Part shown: piece by piece, positions 9,927 through 21,199 of the stretch
Position numbering within the stretch: position 1 is the first letter of the stretch
Layout: each line of letters begins with the position of its first letter
Assembly: GCA_951812925.1 (NCBI GenBank)
Contig: OX638368.1
Coordinates: 76,180,909 to 76,244,908 of the forward strand
Direction of reading: 5' to 3'
DNA: 64,000 bases
DNA from: Calliopum simillimum
Taxonomy: Eukaryota > Arthropoda > Insecta > Diptera > Lauxaniidae
Made by a program: the position numbers and the translations under genes
Notes under the pieces: model-generated
Told to the model about the DNA's origin: nothing
Seen by the model: only the letters and a program-made list of their open reading frames with translations
Database searches by the model: none

Positions 9927-10704
9927 ATGACTAAAACAAAGCGTCAAAATTCGCCAACAGGTGGCGATCCTCTTACGCTATTGAAGCAGAAGAGAGATAA
10001 TGTACTGTCGAATATTTGTCGTATTAGGACATCAGTTGAGGAAAAAACAATTTCTTTTAATCCAACTGAAATTGAATGTCGCTTAGACATTCTAAAATCG
10101 TATATTGAACGTGTGATGAATTACCAGAACCAAGTCGAGCACATCGATCCTGAAGATGAAAAGCGGGCGGATATATAAGACGCATGTGTGATTACGAATT
10201 CACTTTTGATGAAGCTTGTTGCAAGTAAACAGAAATCGGAGAATTCAGAAACTTCTTACGCAATTGCAACTCATCAATCTAAACTTCATAGCATGCAAAT
10301 ATTCAGATTATAAAAATTTTATGAGTTTGTTTGAAAATCTAGTGGACAATGATTCCACTTTAACAGATATCGAAAAATTTATTCATTTGATATCATGTTT
10401 GTCTGACGAGGCACTGGGAACAGTCAAGGCTTTCCAAATTTCAGAAAGAAACTATCCCAAGGCGTTAGCGAGTTTGAAAAAAGTTTACGATAATAACTGC
10501 TTCATATTCTTCGATAGCATTTCGAAGTTATCCGATCTCCCAGAGATCAATAAGCCATCTGCTTCTGCTCTGCGCTCAATGATTGATTCAGTTTCGGCAA
10601 TCTATGATTCGTTGTTGTCAATTGGCGACGACAAAAATATTACAAACGCCATCTTAATTCACCTAGTGATGTCAAGCGTCGATCCAGCCACAAAATCCAA
10701 GTGA
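9927..10704 (+). pseudogene. BEL gag (DUF1759-like), two frames
   Basis: The ATG at 9927 (MTKTKRQNSPTGGDP) opens an 84-codon frame ending at 10178. The protein resumes in another frame at about 10216 with the BEL gag pattern YSDYKNFMSLFENLVDND, EKFIHLISCLSDEALGTV and ERNYPKALASLKKVYDN, and stops near 10704. The block matches what is known of the gag-like region preceding zinc knuckles in BEL/Pao polyproteins. At least one frameshift and one stop disable it. Confidence 0.85.
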
Positions 10705-10789
10705 GAAGAACAGCTTGATTATGATCAGCTGCCATTATGGAGTGATTGTGAGAAGGCTTTGAATAAGAGTTATCAACACTTATCAGCTG

Positions 10790-11368
10790 ATGAAGCTGAT
10801 GAAGAATCAGAAAACTTCATTCTCCTGTACAAAAGCAAATACACAACAAGAGAATAAGTGCTCATTTTGTAAGTCAAAAGAGCACTCTATACATAATTGT
10901 TCTTCTTTTACTTCAATTCCCATACGACAGAGGTTCGAGTTCGTAAAAGGGGTTCCAATGTGCATTAACTGCTTGAAAAAGGGTCACTCAGTTTCAAGAT
11001 GCAAGTCATCTCGTTGTCGCGTATGTAACCGCTCTCACAACACTTTGTTGCATCAGTATGCAACTGACCCTCCCCAGTCAAGTTCTAATCACCAGATAAA
11101 CAGTTCTGAGATAGCTACTACTTCTCGGGCCTCATCGAACCACACTTCGGTTCCTGAGGACCAAGTTATACTTGCTACAGCTGTAATTGAAGTAAAAAAT
11201 AAGTCAGGTGGGTTCCAATTAGCCAGAGCCTTGTTAGATTCCGGTTCACAAATAAATTTCATGACCGAGGAACTTGCACAAAGGTTACAACTGAAAAGGG
11301 AAGGGAGGAATTTGAGCGTGGTCGGCATTGGTAGAACGAATTCCACTGTAAAGCAAAAACTTCTGTGA
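10790..11368 (+). pseudogene. BEL zinc knuckles and aspartic protease
   Basis: Two or three Cys-rich knuckles are visible (CSFCKSKEHSIHNC, then CINCLKKGHSVSRC, then CRVCNRSHNTLLH). They are followed about 60 residues later by the protease active site ALLDSGSQINFM. This is the BEL order. The frame ends at 11368. The protease would process the polyprotein. Confidence 0.88.
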
Positions 11369-12864
11369 AATCGCGTATTAACTCTCATGAGTTTTCATCC
11401 GATTTTTGGATTTTGCGTTTGATTTCGACATACCAGCCCGATCACACAGTGCATATGAAACACTGGGAAATTCCTGAAAATATTTAGCTCGCAGACCCAA
11501 GTTTTTTCAAACCGCAAAAAATAGATTTGCTGTTAGGAGCTGAAACATTCTTCGATTTGCTTTCAGTAGGACAAATCAAACAAAGTCCGAATATCCGAAC
11601 TCTTCAAAAGACACTTCTTGGTTGTATTGTGTCAGGGAAATATACGCAGTCTGACATTACTTATTTGAAAAATTGCCACTTAATAAGCCACAAAGAAACA
11701 TGTCCGATTGACTCTACAGTTCAAAAATTTTGGGAGTTGGAAGAAATTCCAAACGAGTCAAAGACAAAGTTCACTGACGAAGAACAAATGTGCGAGAATA
11801 ACTTTGTAAATACCGTACAACGGTTACCCAATGGTCGCCTTGAGGTTTCACTGCCTTTTAAGTCCACTCCAAGCTCCTTAGGCCTGTCATTCGAAACAGC
11901 TAAGAGGCGTTTTTTGCTCTCGAACGCAAGTTGTCGAAAAACGCTGAAATGCATGCAATGTATATGGACTTTATGAAAGAGTACCTCAGCTTAGGCCATA
12001 TGTCGCTAACGAATGATGCAGTCACAAAGGGCCATCATTATTTCATACCGCATCAGTGCGTGCTACGGCCACAAAGTACTTTTACCAAATTAAGGGTAGT
12101 ATTTGATGCTTCAAGTCGAACCTCGACACAAGTGTCACTAAATGACACATTAATGGTAGGCCCAACAATTCAAGAGGAACTTTTCTCAACCTTACTCAGA
12201 TTCCGGTTGCATAAATACGCAATTACTGCTGACATTTCAAAAATGTACCGTCAATTTCAAATTGCCGAGGCAGACCGGAAATTCCAACTTATACTGTGGA
12301 GAGAAAACTTGTCACAGCCTTTTGGAATCTACCAATTAAACACAGTCACTTACGGCACTTCGCCAGCTCCATTTTTGGGTGATACGGTGTTTATTCCATC
12401 TAAGTGATTTGTATCAGAGCACACTTCCAGTCGGTTCAAGAGTCATTCGCAGTGATTTCTACGTCGATGACTTACTTACTGGTGCTGACAATTTCGATGA
12501 GCTTGATCTAATTAGACGACAGGTCTCACAAATTCTTGAGTCAGCTGGCTTAAAATTGGCCAAGTGGTACTCGAATCACCCTACCTACGATGGTAGCGAA
12601 AACAAAGAAAAATCCCTTAAAATCAATGATACCGATTCCACAAAAGCGCTAGGAATACGTTGGGTTCCGAAGAGTGATACATTCACGTTTCACTTGGATG
12701 AGAATTTTCACGATCTTCGAGCCACGAAACGGAATATTATATCCGTGGCCTCTCGGCCCTTCGATCCTCTGGGACTTCTATGCCCAATCATAACTAAAGC
12801 GAAAATTTTATTACAAGAGCTTGATTGTGATGAATCTATTCCTATGCGATTGGATACCAGGTAG
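11369..12864 (+). pseudogene. BEL reverse transcriptase, fragmented
   Basis: Pieces in successive frames cover the protease-RT linker (LLLGAETFFDLLSVGQI), RT fingers and palm (LRVVFDASSRTSTQVSLND, then ITADISKMYRQFQIAEAD), and after a small break near 12400 the catalytic box DFYVDDLLTGAD. The BEL-type connection follows (ALGIRWVPKSDTF, RPFDPLGLLCP). At least three frame breaks are needed to read it through. Confidence 0.9.
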
Positions 12865-13416
12865 CAAAACTTTAAAATCAACTTAACACAATAAGATACC
12901 ATAGCAATACCGCGGTATGTAAACACGCATCCTATCCAAAATTGCCAAATTCACGGATTTACGGATGCATCCATAAGAGCGTATGGTTGTTGCCTTTATG
13001 TCCGAAGCCATGAAGTTGATGGTATCAAAACGCAGTTGTTAACTGCAAAATCTAAAGTTGCTCCACACAAAACTAAGTCATTACCTAGACTTGAGCTTCT
13101 GAGATTCAAGAGTGGTCTCACACCGTTTCCTGGCGACCCGTTCCATCTAAACAAAATCCAGCAGACATTGTGTCTCGAGGGTGCAACGTAGATGAATTAA
13201 ATAGTTCAATATGGTTTTCCGGCCCACAATTCCTTCTTCAAGAGTACTCCGAGTGGCCACAAAACAAACATTTTGAACTTTCACCAGAGGAAGAAACTCT
13301 AGAAAGGAAAAAAAAACAAAACTGTACTTTTTGCAGTTGAGCAAGAATCAAACTGCATTCTTGATTCAGTAACAAGAAATTCTTCGTATACGAAAGTACT
13401 TCGTATAGTCTCGTAT
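12865..13416 (+). pseudogene. BEL RNase H remnant with internal deletion
   Basis: No long frame is open. Short in-frame stretches are recognisable: FTDASIRAYGCCLYVRS (start of RNase H) and, after an abrupt jump near 13100, QNPADIVSRG, the block that precedes integrase. The middle of RNase H therefore appears deleted. Confidence 0.7.
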
Positions 13417-14860
13417 ATGTACAGTTTCGCGAAAAAATTCAGAAATGACGAAGTGATTATTTCGACTGTACCAACTGCAAATGAGCTAAGATGGGCGTTT
13501 CTTAAAATTGTAGAAGTTATTCAAAAAAACGAGTTCGCGAATGAAATAAAAAAGCTTTCAAAATCGATTGTACTACCATCTCACATACAAAAGTTAAGTC
13601 CGTTTATTAACGAGGTGAAGGAGGAAAACCGATCTTTCACTCTAGTTAGGGTTGGTGGCCGTCTTTTAAATGCACCCATCCCGAACGATGCGAAGTTTCC
13701 GCTGTTAATGCCAAAGAACACACACTTTATACAAATATATCTACGGTATCTGCATATTTCTAATTGCCATGCTGGCCCTAAAGCATTAGCCGCACTTCTT
13801 CGCCAGCAAATCTGGCTTACTAACGCTCAAGAGGCTTGCAATAAAACCGTAAGAAACTGCGTACATTGTTTTCGGTATAAGCCAAAGTTGCTTATCCAAA
13901 TAATGGGAAATCTGCCTTCAGAGAGGCTAACGGCTCTACGACCATTTTCAATATGTGGCGTAGATTTCTGTTGCCCCGTGTACACAACGTTACAAATTCG
14001 TGGTCGGCCAAGAGTCAAAATGTACATTGTAGTTTTCGTTTGTTTCACTTCCAAAGCTGTGCATTTAGAGCTAGTAAGCAATTTAACTTCTGATTGTTTT
14101 ATTTCTGTCCTCAAAAGGTTCATCGGCAGACGTGGGTTCCCTCAGCGAATTCACTGCGACAACGCAACCAACTTTGTAGGCGCAGACAACAAACTCAGAG
14201 AGCTCAAAGAAGCATTCCTGAGTCAGAAGGATCGTCTACAATTGTACGCTGCCGAAGAGGGGATCGAGTTTGCCTTCATACCACCCAGAGCGCCGCAATT
14301 CGGAGGCCTGTGGAAAGCCGCTGTCAAGTCTGCGAAGCAACGACTGGTACGAGCCGCAGGCAGCGCGTTGCTCACCATGGAGGAGCTCAACACGGTCCTA
14401 GTAGAAGTGGAGGCCGTCCTGAATTCAAGGCTAATCGCTCCATTGAGTCAGGACCCCAACGACGGCGAGGCACTGACGCCAGCGCATCTACTAATCGGCA
14501 GCACTCTTCGTTCACTGCCGCCAGAATCAGGGCTCGACGTTCCAGAGAGCAAGCTGACGTGCTTAGGCGATACCAGCTCTTATGCGCTCTCAAGCAGAGC
14601 TTCTGGCAGGCCTGGTCGAGAGACTATATCCTCAGCCTGCAGAAGAAAGACAAGTGGGATAGAGAACAGGCCGACGTGACAGTAGGGACGCTGTCGTCGT
14701 CCACGAGGACAACCTTCTGCCGCAGTATTGGTTACTCGGTCGAATAGAGGAAATTGTAGCAGGTCAAGACAGTAAGATACGCGTGGCCGTCGTTAAAACT
14801 AAAACTGGGGTTTTAAAAAGGTTCATTCACAAGCAAGCCGCCTTACCAGTCCCATAATCA
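13417..14860 (+). pseudogene. BEL integrase, frameshifted near its C-terminus
   Basis: A 420-codon frame carries the HHCC zinc domain (HISNCHAG, then CVHC), the catalytic residues (CGVDFCCPV, IHCDNATNFVG, VEVEAVLNSR) and the APQFGGLWKAAVKSAK block. After about 14560 the true C-terminus switches frame twice (ALKQSFWQAWSRDYI, then DNLLPQYWLLGRI) and ends near 14857. Integrase would insert the cDNA with 5-bp target duplications, matching GTGGT here. Confidence 0.92.
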
Positions 14861-14883
14861 CTTGGTGTTTTCAACGTGGCCGG

Positions 14884-15079
14884 TGTTAAATCAATCCATT
14901 ATATTTAAACATATGAATTTCTAAGTATTGAATATTAGTTGAAGTATTTTGAAACCACCTTAGTAATAAGATAAATTTAGTACTGAATCCATTTTCTTTT
15001 AACATGAACTTATAAATGTATTAGTCTAAGTTAGCATAAGAAAATTAATTGAACGACACTCCAAAAGCGATCATCAAAC
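14884..15079 (+). repeat. BEL second LTR, truncated
   Basis: The first 196 bp of the LTR are present in direct orientation. The match ends abruptly after CATCAAAC at 15079, and unrelated sequence follows. The missing part is not found downstream in this orientation. Confidence 0.9.
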
Positions 15080-15138
15080 CAGGGGTTGAAATAAGAAAAA
15101 GTTATTACTGCAGAATTTTTTTTTGTTTTTATTTGTAA
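15080..15138. other. Filler between truncated LTR and Helitron
   Basis: 59 bp of A+T-rich sequence that joins the broken LTR to the filler at 17755-18076, on the other side of the Helitron. It starts CAGGGG, which resembles the CCAGGGA core of the BEL primer site and could be a microhomology junction (inference). Confidence 0.4.
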
Positions 15139-15436
15139 CTAGCCTTCGCTGCCCGCTTCGCTAGGCATGTTTGTTTTGTTTTTTCATTCCCAATAGCTTA
15201 TAAGATATAGATAAAAGCGTTCATTTATACACTGTATTATGGAAAAGTTAATTTCATTTTAAATCATCTCAAACTATCGTCCACTATCGATAGTTTGCGA
15301 GCTCTACCAAGTTCTGCCCTCCCCTATTTTTTATCTTTCTGACTTAGTATAAAAATAAATCAATGGGAACGATTTTTTTAAAATTTAATTTGTTTTTAAT
15401 TTATTTTCTAATTTATAAATGTTTTCTTTTAATGAT

Positions 15437-16548
15437 TTAAATTTTTTGTTCATTTTTTTTTAATTTGTTACTAAGGAGTTCATTCTGTAAAAAAAAAATA
15501 CCTGCGACTCGCTGAACATTACCATTTCTGCGATGAAGAATTATATCACGTGCGTTAAATTCTTCGCCAACTTCGTCAATTGTTGGTGCATTGTATCGTC
15601 TTTCGTGTTGTCCGACAGGTGTTTTATCTGTTTTTATTATAACTCTGTACTCATCTGCTGGCATTTGGTCAATGGCAGTTCTAAACAATTGAATCAATTG
15701 GTTGTGTTGATCGAAAAAGTTTGTCTCGTCTAGTGCCAGTATTGTATCGACAACGTTGATCTATTTGTTCATCTGTGTTTCCCAAGAAATAAATTTGAAG
15801 AAATTTATGGTCCGTATCTGGCAATGGTAGTAATGATCCAGCATGATGATTTATTTGACCTTGTACTTTGAATGTTGGCATATAGTTGTCGCGAACGATA
15901 TTCGATGCACCGAATGATGTCATTTGGAAACATGAATTGTACTTGCGTATATTCGTTAAAAAATGTTTTGATTCGCTCGTGTCGCCTGATACTAACTTTG
16001 ATAATGGTTCGGGTGGTAGATGTAATTGTGGTAATTTTACTTTTCCACCAGCACAGCACATTCCTGGTGATTCATTCTTAAATTTGAATGTGCTGCAATA
16101 TGTGCATAGTTCATCCATTTTTCCAATAACCATACTTGGATGAATGCTGTAATTATAGTTAGCATTGTAATGGAATGCACTGAGATATACATAAGTCAGC
16201 GTGAGTGCTTCATCTGGCTTGAGCAGTGTACATTCGGAAGGTAAGCAGTCTGGACTCGCGTTGCACGTTTGTTTCCGATGAACGGGCTCGAGCATGAACT
16301 TCACGGTTGGATTCCAATCTTGCATTTCGTTGCTCGTTTGTTTCCGATAAACGGGCTCGAGCATGAAGTTCTCGGACGGTTTCTAATCTTGCATTTCGTT
16401 GCTCGTTAGTTTCTAATGAACGCGCTTGAGCATGAAGCTCTCGTTCGGACTCCAATCTCGGTTCTCGTTGTTCGTTTGTTTCTGAGTTTCGTTTTGCTTG
16501 AGACGTAGAACGACCGAGCGCTCGTTTTTGGGAGGCATAACTGCACAA
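15437..16548 (-). pseudogene. Helitron Rep/helicase, N-terminal Helitron-like domain fragments
   Basis: The N-terminal part (16548-16210) consists of about four 23-residue repeats of the type ETNEQRNARLE, seen in insect Helitron proteins. An overlapping frame (16364-15681) gives the Helitron_like_N block with FKNESPGMCCAGGKVKLP, FLTNIRKYNSCFQMTSFGA and HHAGSLLPLPDTDHKFLQIY. A third piece (15697-15437) continues with DQMPADEYRVIIKTD. Frames shift between pieces and the catalytic domains are missing. A full-length protein would exceed 1000 residues. Confidence 0.85.
16255..16480 (-). repeat. 69-bp coding repeats in Helitron gene
   Basis: About three to four tandem copies of a unit near 69 bp (23 codons), marked by repeated CGTTGCTCGTTTGTTTC blocks. 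They encode the ETNEQR repeats of the Rep N-terminus, so they are part of the gene and not independent satellites. Confidence 0.8.
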
Positions 16549-16889
16549 AAATTGCGTTGAAATGTTTTGATAATAAATTTAAATATGTTGAGCGTTGATC
16601 AACAAATGGCATTGAAAATTAATTTAAATTTTTTGAGAGTTGATCAGCAATCAAATTTTCGAATGAATTCAGAAAAGCTACTCTCTTACTCTTGATTACG
16701 TTCACAAATTCACTGAGAATAATGTAAAAAATAAGCGTTTGGATGATTACGAAACCAATGTTGATTCCTTTTACCATGAAATGCATAGAAAAGGGGCATG
16801 TTTCGCCTATTTTGTTATTGAAGGAAAGTTAATTTCGTTTCAACCCATCTTAAAAATTCCGAATAGCTAAGCTAGGGTGTCTCAGGAAT

Positions 16890-17360
16890 CCATCAATAAA
16901 GGCTTGTCGATAGTTCGCCATAGATGCTTTTCTTGTAGATATTCTTCGTTTTGACTATGAAACCATCGGGTGACCTTCGGGAACCTTAGATTATTCCAAA
17001 AATTATCAATTAAGGCTTGTTGATAGTTCGCCACAGATGTTTTGCCTTTAATATGCCTAGATATTCTTCGTTTTGGCTATGAAGCCTTCGGGTGACCTTC
17101 GGCAACCTTTGAGTGTCACGGGAAACTGTTAATTATAATTTTTTTAAATACTTTTTCCCTCTCGAATACTTCGATAGTCTTCGTTTTGACTGTAAAACCT
17201 TCGGGTGACCTTCAAGAACCTTCGGGTGTCAAAGAAAAATATCACTTAAGGATTGTTGGTAGTGTGCCACAGAAGTTTTCTCTCTAGTATATCCAGATAT
17301 TCTTCGTTTTGACTATGAAGCCTTCGGGTGATCTTCGGAAACCTTCGTGTATAGCCTAAG
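16890..17360 (-). repeat. Helitron minisatellite, reverse orientation
   Basis: Imperfect copies carry TATTCTTCGTTTTGACTATGA followed by a GGGTGACCTTCGG block. This is the reverse complement of the array inside the Helitron at 4540-5060. The array therefore belongs to the Helitron family. Confidence 0.8.
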
Positions 17361-17754
17361 CTTTGCAATTTAATTTAAGGATGATTTGGTGTAAATTTCA
17401 GGTGAATCGATTAAGCAGTCTCTGAGAAAAAGCAAATTAACAAATTTTTGTATGAGGGCCACCCTTAATATGCACCCTGACAAATTTTTTTTTTTTCTTA
17501 GAAATCTTCGCGGGCATGTTCAACCAATTCCTAATGTTTCAACGCAATCAGATGAACGGTCTCTGAGAAAATGCGATTTAAAACAAATTTTTATATGAGG
17601 GCCACCCTTAATATCTACCCTAACGGAATAAATAGTATTCTATGTCCGTTTCCTGGCTCTAAGCTACCTCCTCACCAATTTTCAGCCATATCAGTAAAGC
17701 CGTTCTTGAGTTATAAATAGTGTAACTAACACGACTTTCTTTTATATATATAGA

Positions 17755-18076
17755 TTTTTAGCAAAATTTTTTTAATGTCTTATTCACGTGATTAATATTA
17801 AATATTAATATTAAATAACAGATATCATGGCAATGGTTCAATTTAAAATTGAAAATTTATAGCGAAATTTTCTTCGAATGCATTTATAAAAATATGTTTA
17901 AAGTAGAGTTGCCGAGTACTTATTGTGGTTGCTACATTTTAGCCCAAATTATTGAGGTTAGACAGCTAAAACGATTATGAACGAAATAAAATGAGTATTT
18001 ATTTGTTATTTATTATTTATTATTTATGTATCTATTTATTATTTATTTATTTATTTATTTTATTGCTCGGGCGCCA
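17755..18076. other. Filler between Helitron and inverted BEL LTR, with TTTA microsatellite
   Basis: No gene. The right half (about 17995-18063) is a run of ATTT/TTTA units. It ends against a fragment of the BEL primer site that belongs to the inverted LTR (18064-18076). Confidence 0.6.
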
Positions 18077-18445
18077 TGAAAATTTGCAATGATTTTTTCA
18101 AACGCGAAAACACTTTATGTAGAGTTTCTCTACTATTTTAACAAAATAGTGAACGAGTTTATCACTTGAAAACTAGGTTGGTTGAACAGTATTAATAATT
18201 TTTTAGAGATTAGCAAATCGCGCGGGATATAAATTAGAACAACTTGTTCGTTTGATGATCACTTTTGGAGTGTCGTTTAATTCATTTTCTTATGCTAACT
18301 TAGACAAATACATTTATAAGTTCGTGTTAAAAGAAAATGGATTCAGTACTAAATTTATCTTATTACTAGGGTGGTTTCAAAATACTTCAACTAATATTCA
18401 ATACTTAGAAATTCATATATTAAGATATTATGGATTGATTTAACA
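18077..18445 (-). repeat. BEL third LTR, complete and inverted
   Basis: The reverse complement starts TGTTAAATCAATCC at 18445 and ends TTTTCA at 18077, 369 bp like the 5' LTR. Beyond it on the minus strand comes TGGCGCCCGAGC, the beginning of the primer site, so it derives from the 5' end of an element. GTGGT follows at 18446-18450. Confidence 0.92.
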
Positions 18446-18780
18446 GTGGTTAAAAATACCTTTCTAACGAGGGTCTACTCATCAAGATACGGCTAGCCAT
18501 TCCAAAGCTATGACACTTTTGAATGAAGTCAGTTGAGAACTTCATACAAAGCACCTATATTAGAAATCGCATCTTAGAAAAAAAAAATTTAACTTTCAAA
18601 TTTTTTTATAGCATATAAAAATGCTTTTCCAATGCAGGTCTGCTCTTCAAGATATGGCTAGTTATTTCCAAATTCTGATCTTTTAAATGAAAGCAGATTC
18701 TGAATTTAGTGTATGAAGAAATGAAATATCTGTTCTGTTAATTTAGAAACCAGTAATTTAGTAGGTTTATACACTAAATC
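18446..18780. repeat. Degenerate tandem repeat flanking the BEL composite
   Basis: Two related units (from about 18451 and 18616) each contain a TAAAAAT(A/G)C start, a TCAAGATA(C/T)GGCTAG block and a Phe/Lys-rich AT tail. The left flanks of the Copia and BEL elements show further diverged units. It looks like an old array that received both insertions. Confidence 0.6.
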
Positions 18781-19781
18781 AAGAATAGAGCGGTAATTCT
18801 TTATCCGATCTTGGTCCGCAAGAGCTCAAAATTTTTGTAATAAAATAGGTTATTGAAGAAAATAATAAAATTTTAACTTTCTTAATTTTTCGGTTCGGAA
18901 ATGGGTTTTGTATAATATTGCGAGGTATCCTTCCTTTAAACGCTCATAAATAGGAAAGAAGGGACTAAACTTAAAAATGATAAGAAAACGAATTTTTGGT
19001 AGTAGCCTTAGCTATCTGTATCCATTGATAAAAAATAATTTTGCTACATATATGCTGTTTTAGTTACATTGTTTTAAGTAGATCTCGAAAAAGTGATTTC
19101 TGTCCTTTTGGGTAAGAATAACTTAAGATCCTGAGATGATACAAAAAATAGAAAAAAACACTCAAAACTTCAAACGATTTTAAGGCGCCTCGAAATTCAC
19201 CGCACATATATGATCCCGAGGAGTTTTTAACTTAAAATTTGACGTAGAATCCGAAACTGGATGTTACCAGGTCAAAAAATTTAGTTTCGAACAAATTGAT
19301 CTGCTGTAGTGTTGATATATAAGATAAGATATAAGATATATTAGATAAAATAAAGATGCCGAGGATTCGATGAAAAAGGAACAAACAGTTTGTTTAATAA
19401 AATGTATTTCGTACAATGTTCAGTTTGCTTTTTATGAAAAATTAAAATAAAAATTGTGTGAAAAAACAAATCATTCTCAGGCTTCTATACAAATAGTGTA
19501 GCAAGTGTTTTAGTATATAGTACATACTTAATTGTATACATATTTATATATTTTAACATATGTCACATAAGGTTGCAAAGCATCTAGGAGGCCTAGACTA
19601 ACAAAAAATTGCACGTGCGGAGGGGCTTAAAATGTACCACTGAGGAGTTATAGAGTTAAAATTGATTTTAAACTTTTTTAAACTTTTTCTGTGAGAAACT
19701 TTTAGCTTATTGTATGAGCTTTTCAAGTGTGTATGTATTTGATTTATAGAGTTTAATAGGATTTTGCAACGTTCAAGACCT
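18781..19781. other. Intergenic, AT-rich; no gene seen
   Basis: Bases 19140-19290 match the reverse complement of 300-450. Bases 19560-19781 match the reverse complement of about 33580-33865. A short ATAAGATATA microsatellite lies near 19320-19350. No reading frame has protein features. Confidence 0.5.
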
Positions 19782-19785
19782 TTAA

Positions 19786-20182
19786 CCCTCTAACCGGTAA
19801 GGCTGCCCTGAGGCAGCTATGCATTTTTTTTTAATTAGTGCAAAAGTAAATTTTTTTGAAGCCCAAATACTTTAACTAGCCTTTAGAGCTTTTTCTCGTC
19901 TACATTTTAATGCCAGTTTGGGCGTTGAAAGTTTATTCGTTGAGCTGCTATGTTTCATTGAATGTCAGAAGTCGGTGAAAAACTCGTAAAAATTATTTTT
20001 GATATTTGCAATTTTTTAAAAAATAAAAAAAATTACTTCTAATCGTTGTTTCGCCTTCAAAACTTTTGCAATTTGTTGGTTTTAGTTATATTCTTATATT
20101 GGATAATAAAAGGAGTGAAAAACATAATCAAAATCTGATTTTTTGTGATATCAATAAAGGCTGCCGCAGGCAGCTATGTCGG
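19786..20182. mobile_element. piggyBac-like MITE candidate
   Basis: A 397-bp segment flanked by TTAA at 19782-19785 and 20183-20186. The left end reads CCCTCTAACCGGTAAGGC. Both ends contain a hairpin built from GGCTGCC and GGCAGC, followed by TATG, in the same relative place. TTAA duplication plus CCC-initial termini is the piggyBac signature, but the right terminus (GTCGG) is poorly matched. Confidence 0.55.
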
Positions 20183-20271
20183 TTAAGTCCAACTTTTTTT
20201 GTTCTATACTTTTATATGTACCATACATTTTTACATATTTAGGTGTTATTTAAGGTTGTGTTACCTTTGCA

Positions 20272-20400
20272 TGTGTTCTCCTGTAACTCCTAGAAGGAGC
20301 ACAGAACATAAATTAAACGTCTCCATTTGTCACGATCCTTTGCGATGACTTTTATCTCTTGCTACTTTCCCGATGCTTGGATTTCCTTATACAGCGAAAT
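20272..20400 (-). pseudogene. RTE-type retrotransposon 3' scrap
   Basis: The minus strand reads EIKVIAKDRDKWRRLIYVLCS, the end of an RTE-clade endonuclease/RT polyprotein, followed by the tail CTAGGAGTTACAGGAGAA. It matches the longer copy at 23875-24290. Severe 5' truncation is normal for non-LTR elements. Confidence 0.8.
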
Positions 20401-20424
20401 TTTTCAGGTGGTTCTCGGTTACCA

Positions 20425-20640
20425 CCTAAGCATAAAATGCTTAGAATTATCTTAGAAACATGTGTGAATTTTTTCAGAATTTTCTGAGACATTTTATAAT
20501 TTTTCAAAATGTCCGAAAAAAAAAATTTGATATGTTCCAAAAAAACTCACACGTGTTCCTTAGATAATTCTAAGCATTTTATGCCATATACACTTTTTTC
20601 GTAGGATGCCTTGTTTTCCTCTAATGCTGAAAAAAGACTT
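20425..20640. repeat. Foldback fragment of the 49198-50271 family
   Basis: A palindrome built on CTTAGAATTATCTTAGAA on the left and its inverse with ACACGTGTTCCTTAGATAAT on the right, then TTTTTTCGTAGGATGCCTTG. The same phrases occur in the foldbacks at 48018-50271 and inside the hAT element near 24960. Confidence 0.6.
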
Positions 20641-21199
20641 GCACGACATCACTATATTGTTAATAACTTTTGAACCAATATCGATTACCCCAATTTTTTT
20701 TCTGGAATATAGTTTCTTGACAAGTGGAGAGTGCTTACCTATTTTTTTATAGTTTTCTCAGAGACGAAGAAGTTGCTTTATTTGTATGTACCTATTTGAA
20801 TTTTTTCCCATTGAATGCCATTATTCATTTTATATGTAAAATGGGCTGCTGATTCCGAAAATCGCATTTTTTTTTTTTTTTTCGTGTCGTTTTCGAGATA
20901 TCGGTCATTATCGGTTTTTGGACCAAAAAAAAGATAGTTCCATTTAAATACATATATCTCAAGATCCAATGTTTGTGTTTAAACGTATTACATGTCATAT
21001 TAAGATAATTAAATTACATATAAATGATTTTCACATCACTTTTTGCCTGGTTTGTTAGTTTCGGAGGACTAATTTGATTTCTGAAAAAAAAATTATTTTT
21101 TTCCGAAAAAATTAAAAAAAGTCAAAATCAACTGCAGATTTATACAAGAAAAAAAAAAATTTAAAAAATCATTTTGTTTTTTTATATCATAGTCTATAT

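Larger units (their letters stand above)
15139..17754 (-). mobile_element. Internally deleted Helitron with Rep N-terminal remnant
   Basis: Read on the minus strand, the element begins TCTATATATATAAAAG at 17754 and ends GGCTAG at 15139, between host A (complement of 17755) and T (complement of 15138). It carries remnants of the Rep/helicase N-terminal domain but neither the Rep catalytic HUH region nor the helicase, so it is defective. It sits in the filler of the rearranged BEL composite. Its 3' end and minisatellite match the Helitron at 4352-5248. Confidence 0.85.
6573..18445. mobile_element. BEL/Pao LTR retrotransposon composite with an inverted third LTR
   Basis: A full 5' LTR (6573-6941), a primer site, a broken gag-pol and a truncated second LTR (14884-15079) lie in direct orientation. 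A third, full LTR (18077-18445) is inverted. GTGGT flanks only the outermost ends, so the whole block behaves as one insertion with a rearranged right half. A Tc1 element and a Helitron entered later. The gag-pol order (DUF1759-like gag, zinc knuckles, DSGS protease, RT, RNase H, integrase) is that of BEL/Pao. Confidence 0.85.

Noticed and set aside
14094..14747. 217-codon frame rich in Arg and Gln
   Set aside because: Overlaps the BEL integrase in another frame; only its last part (about 14579 onward) reflects true integrase after a frameshift.
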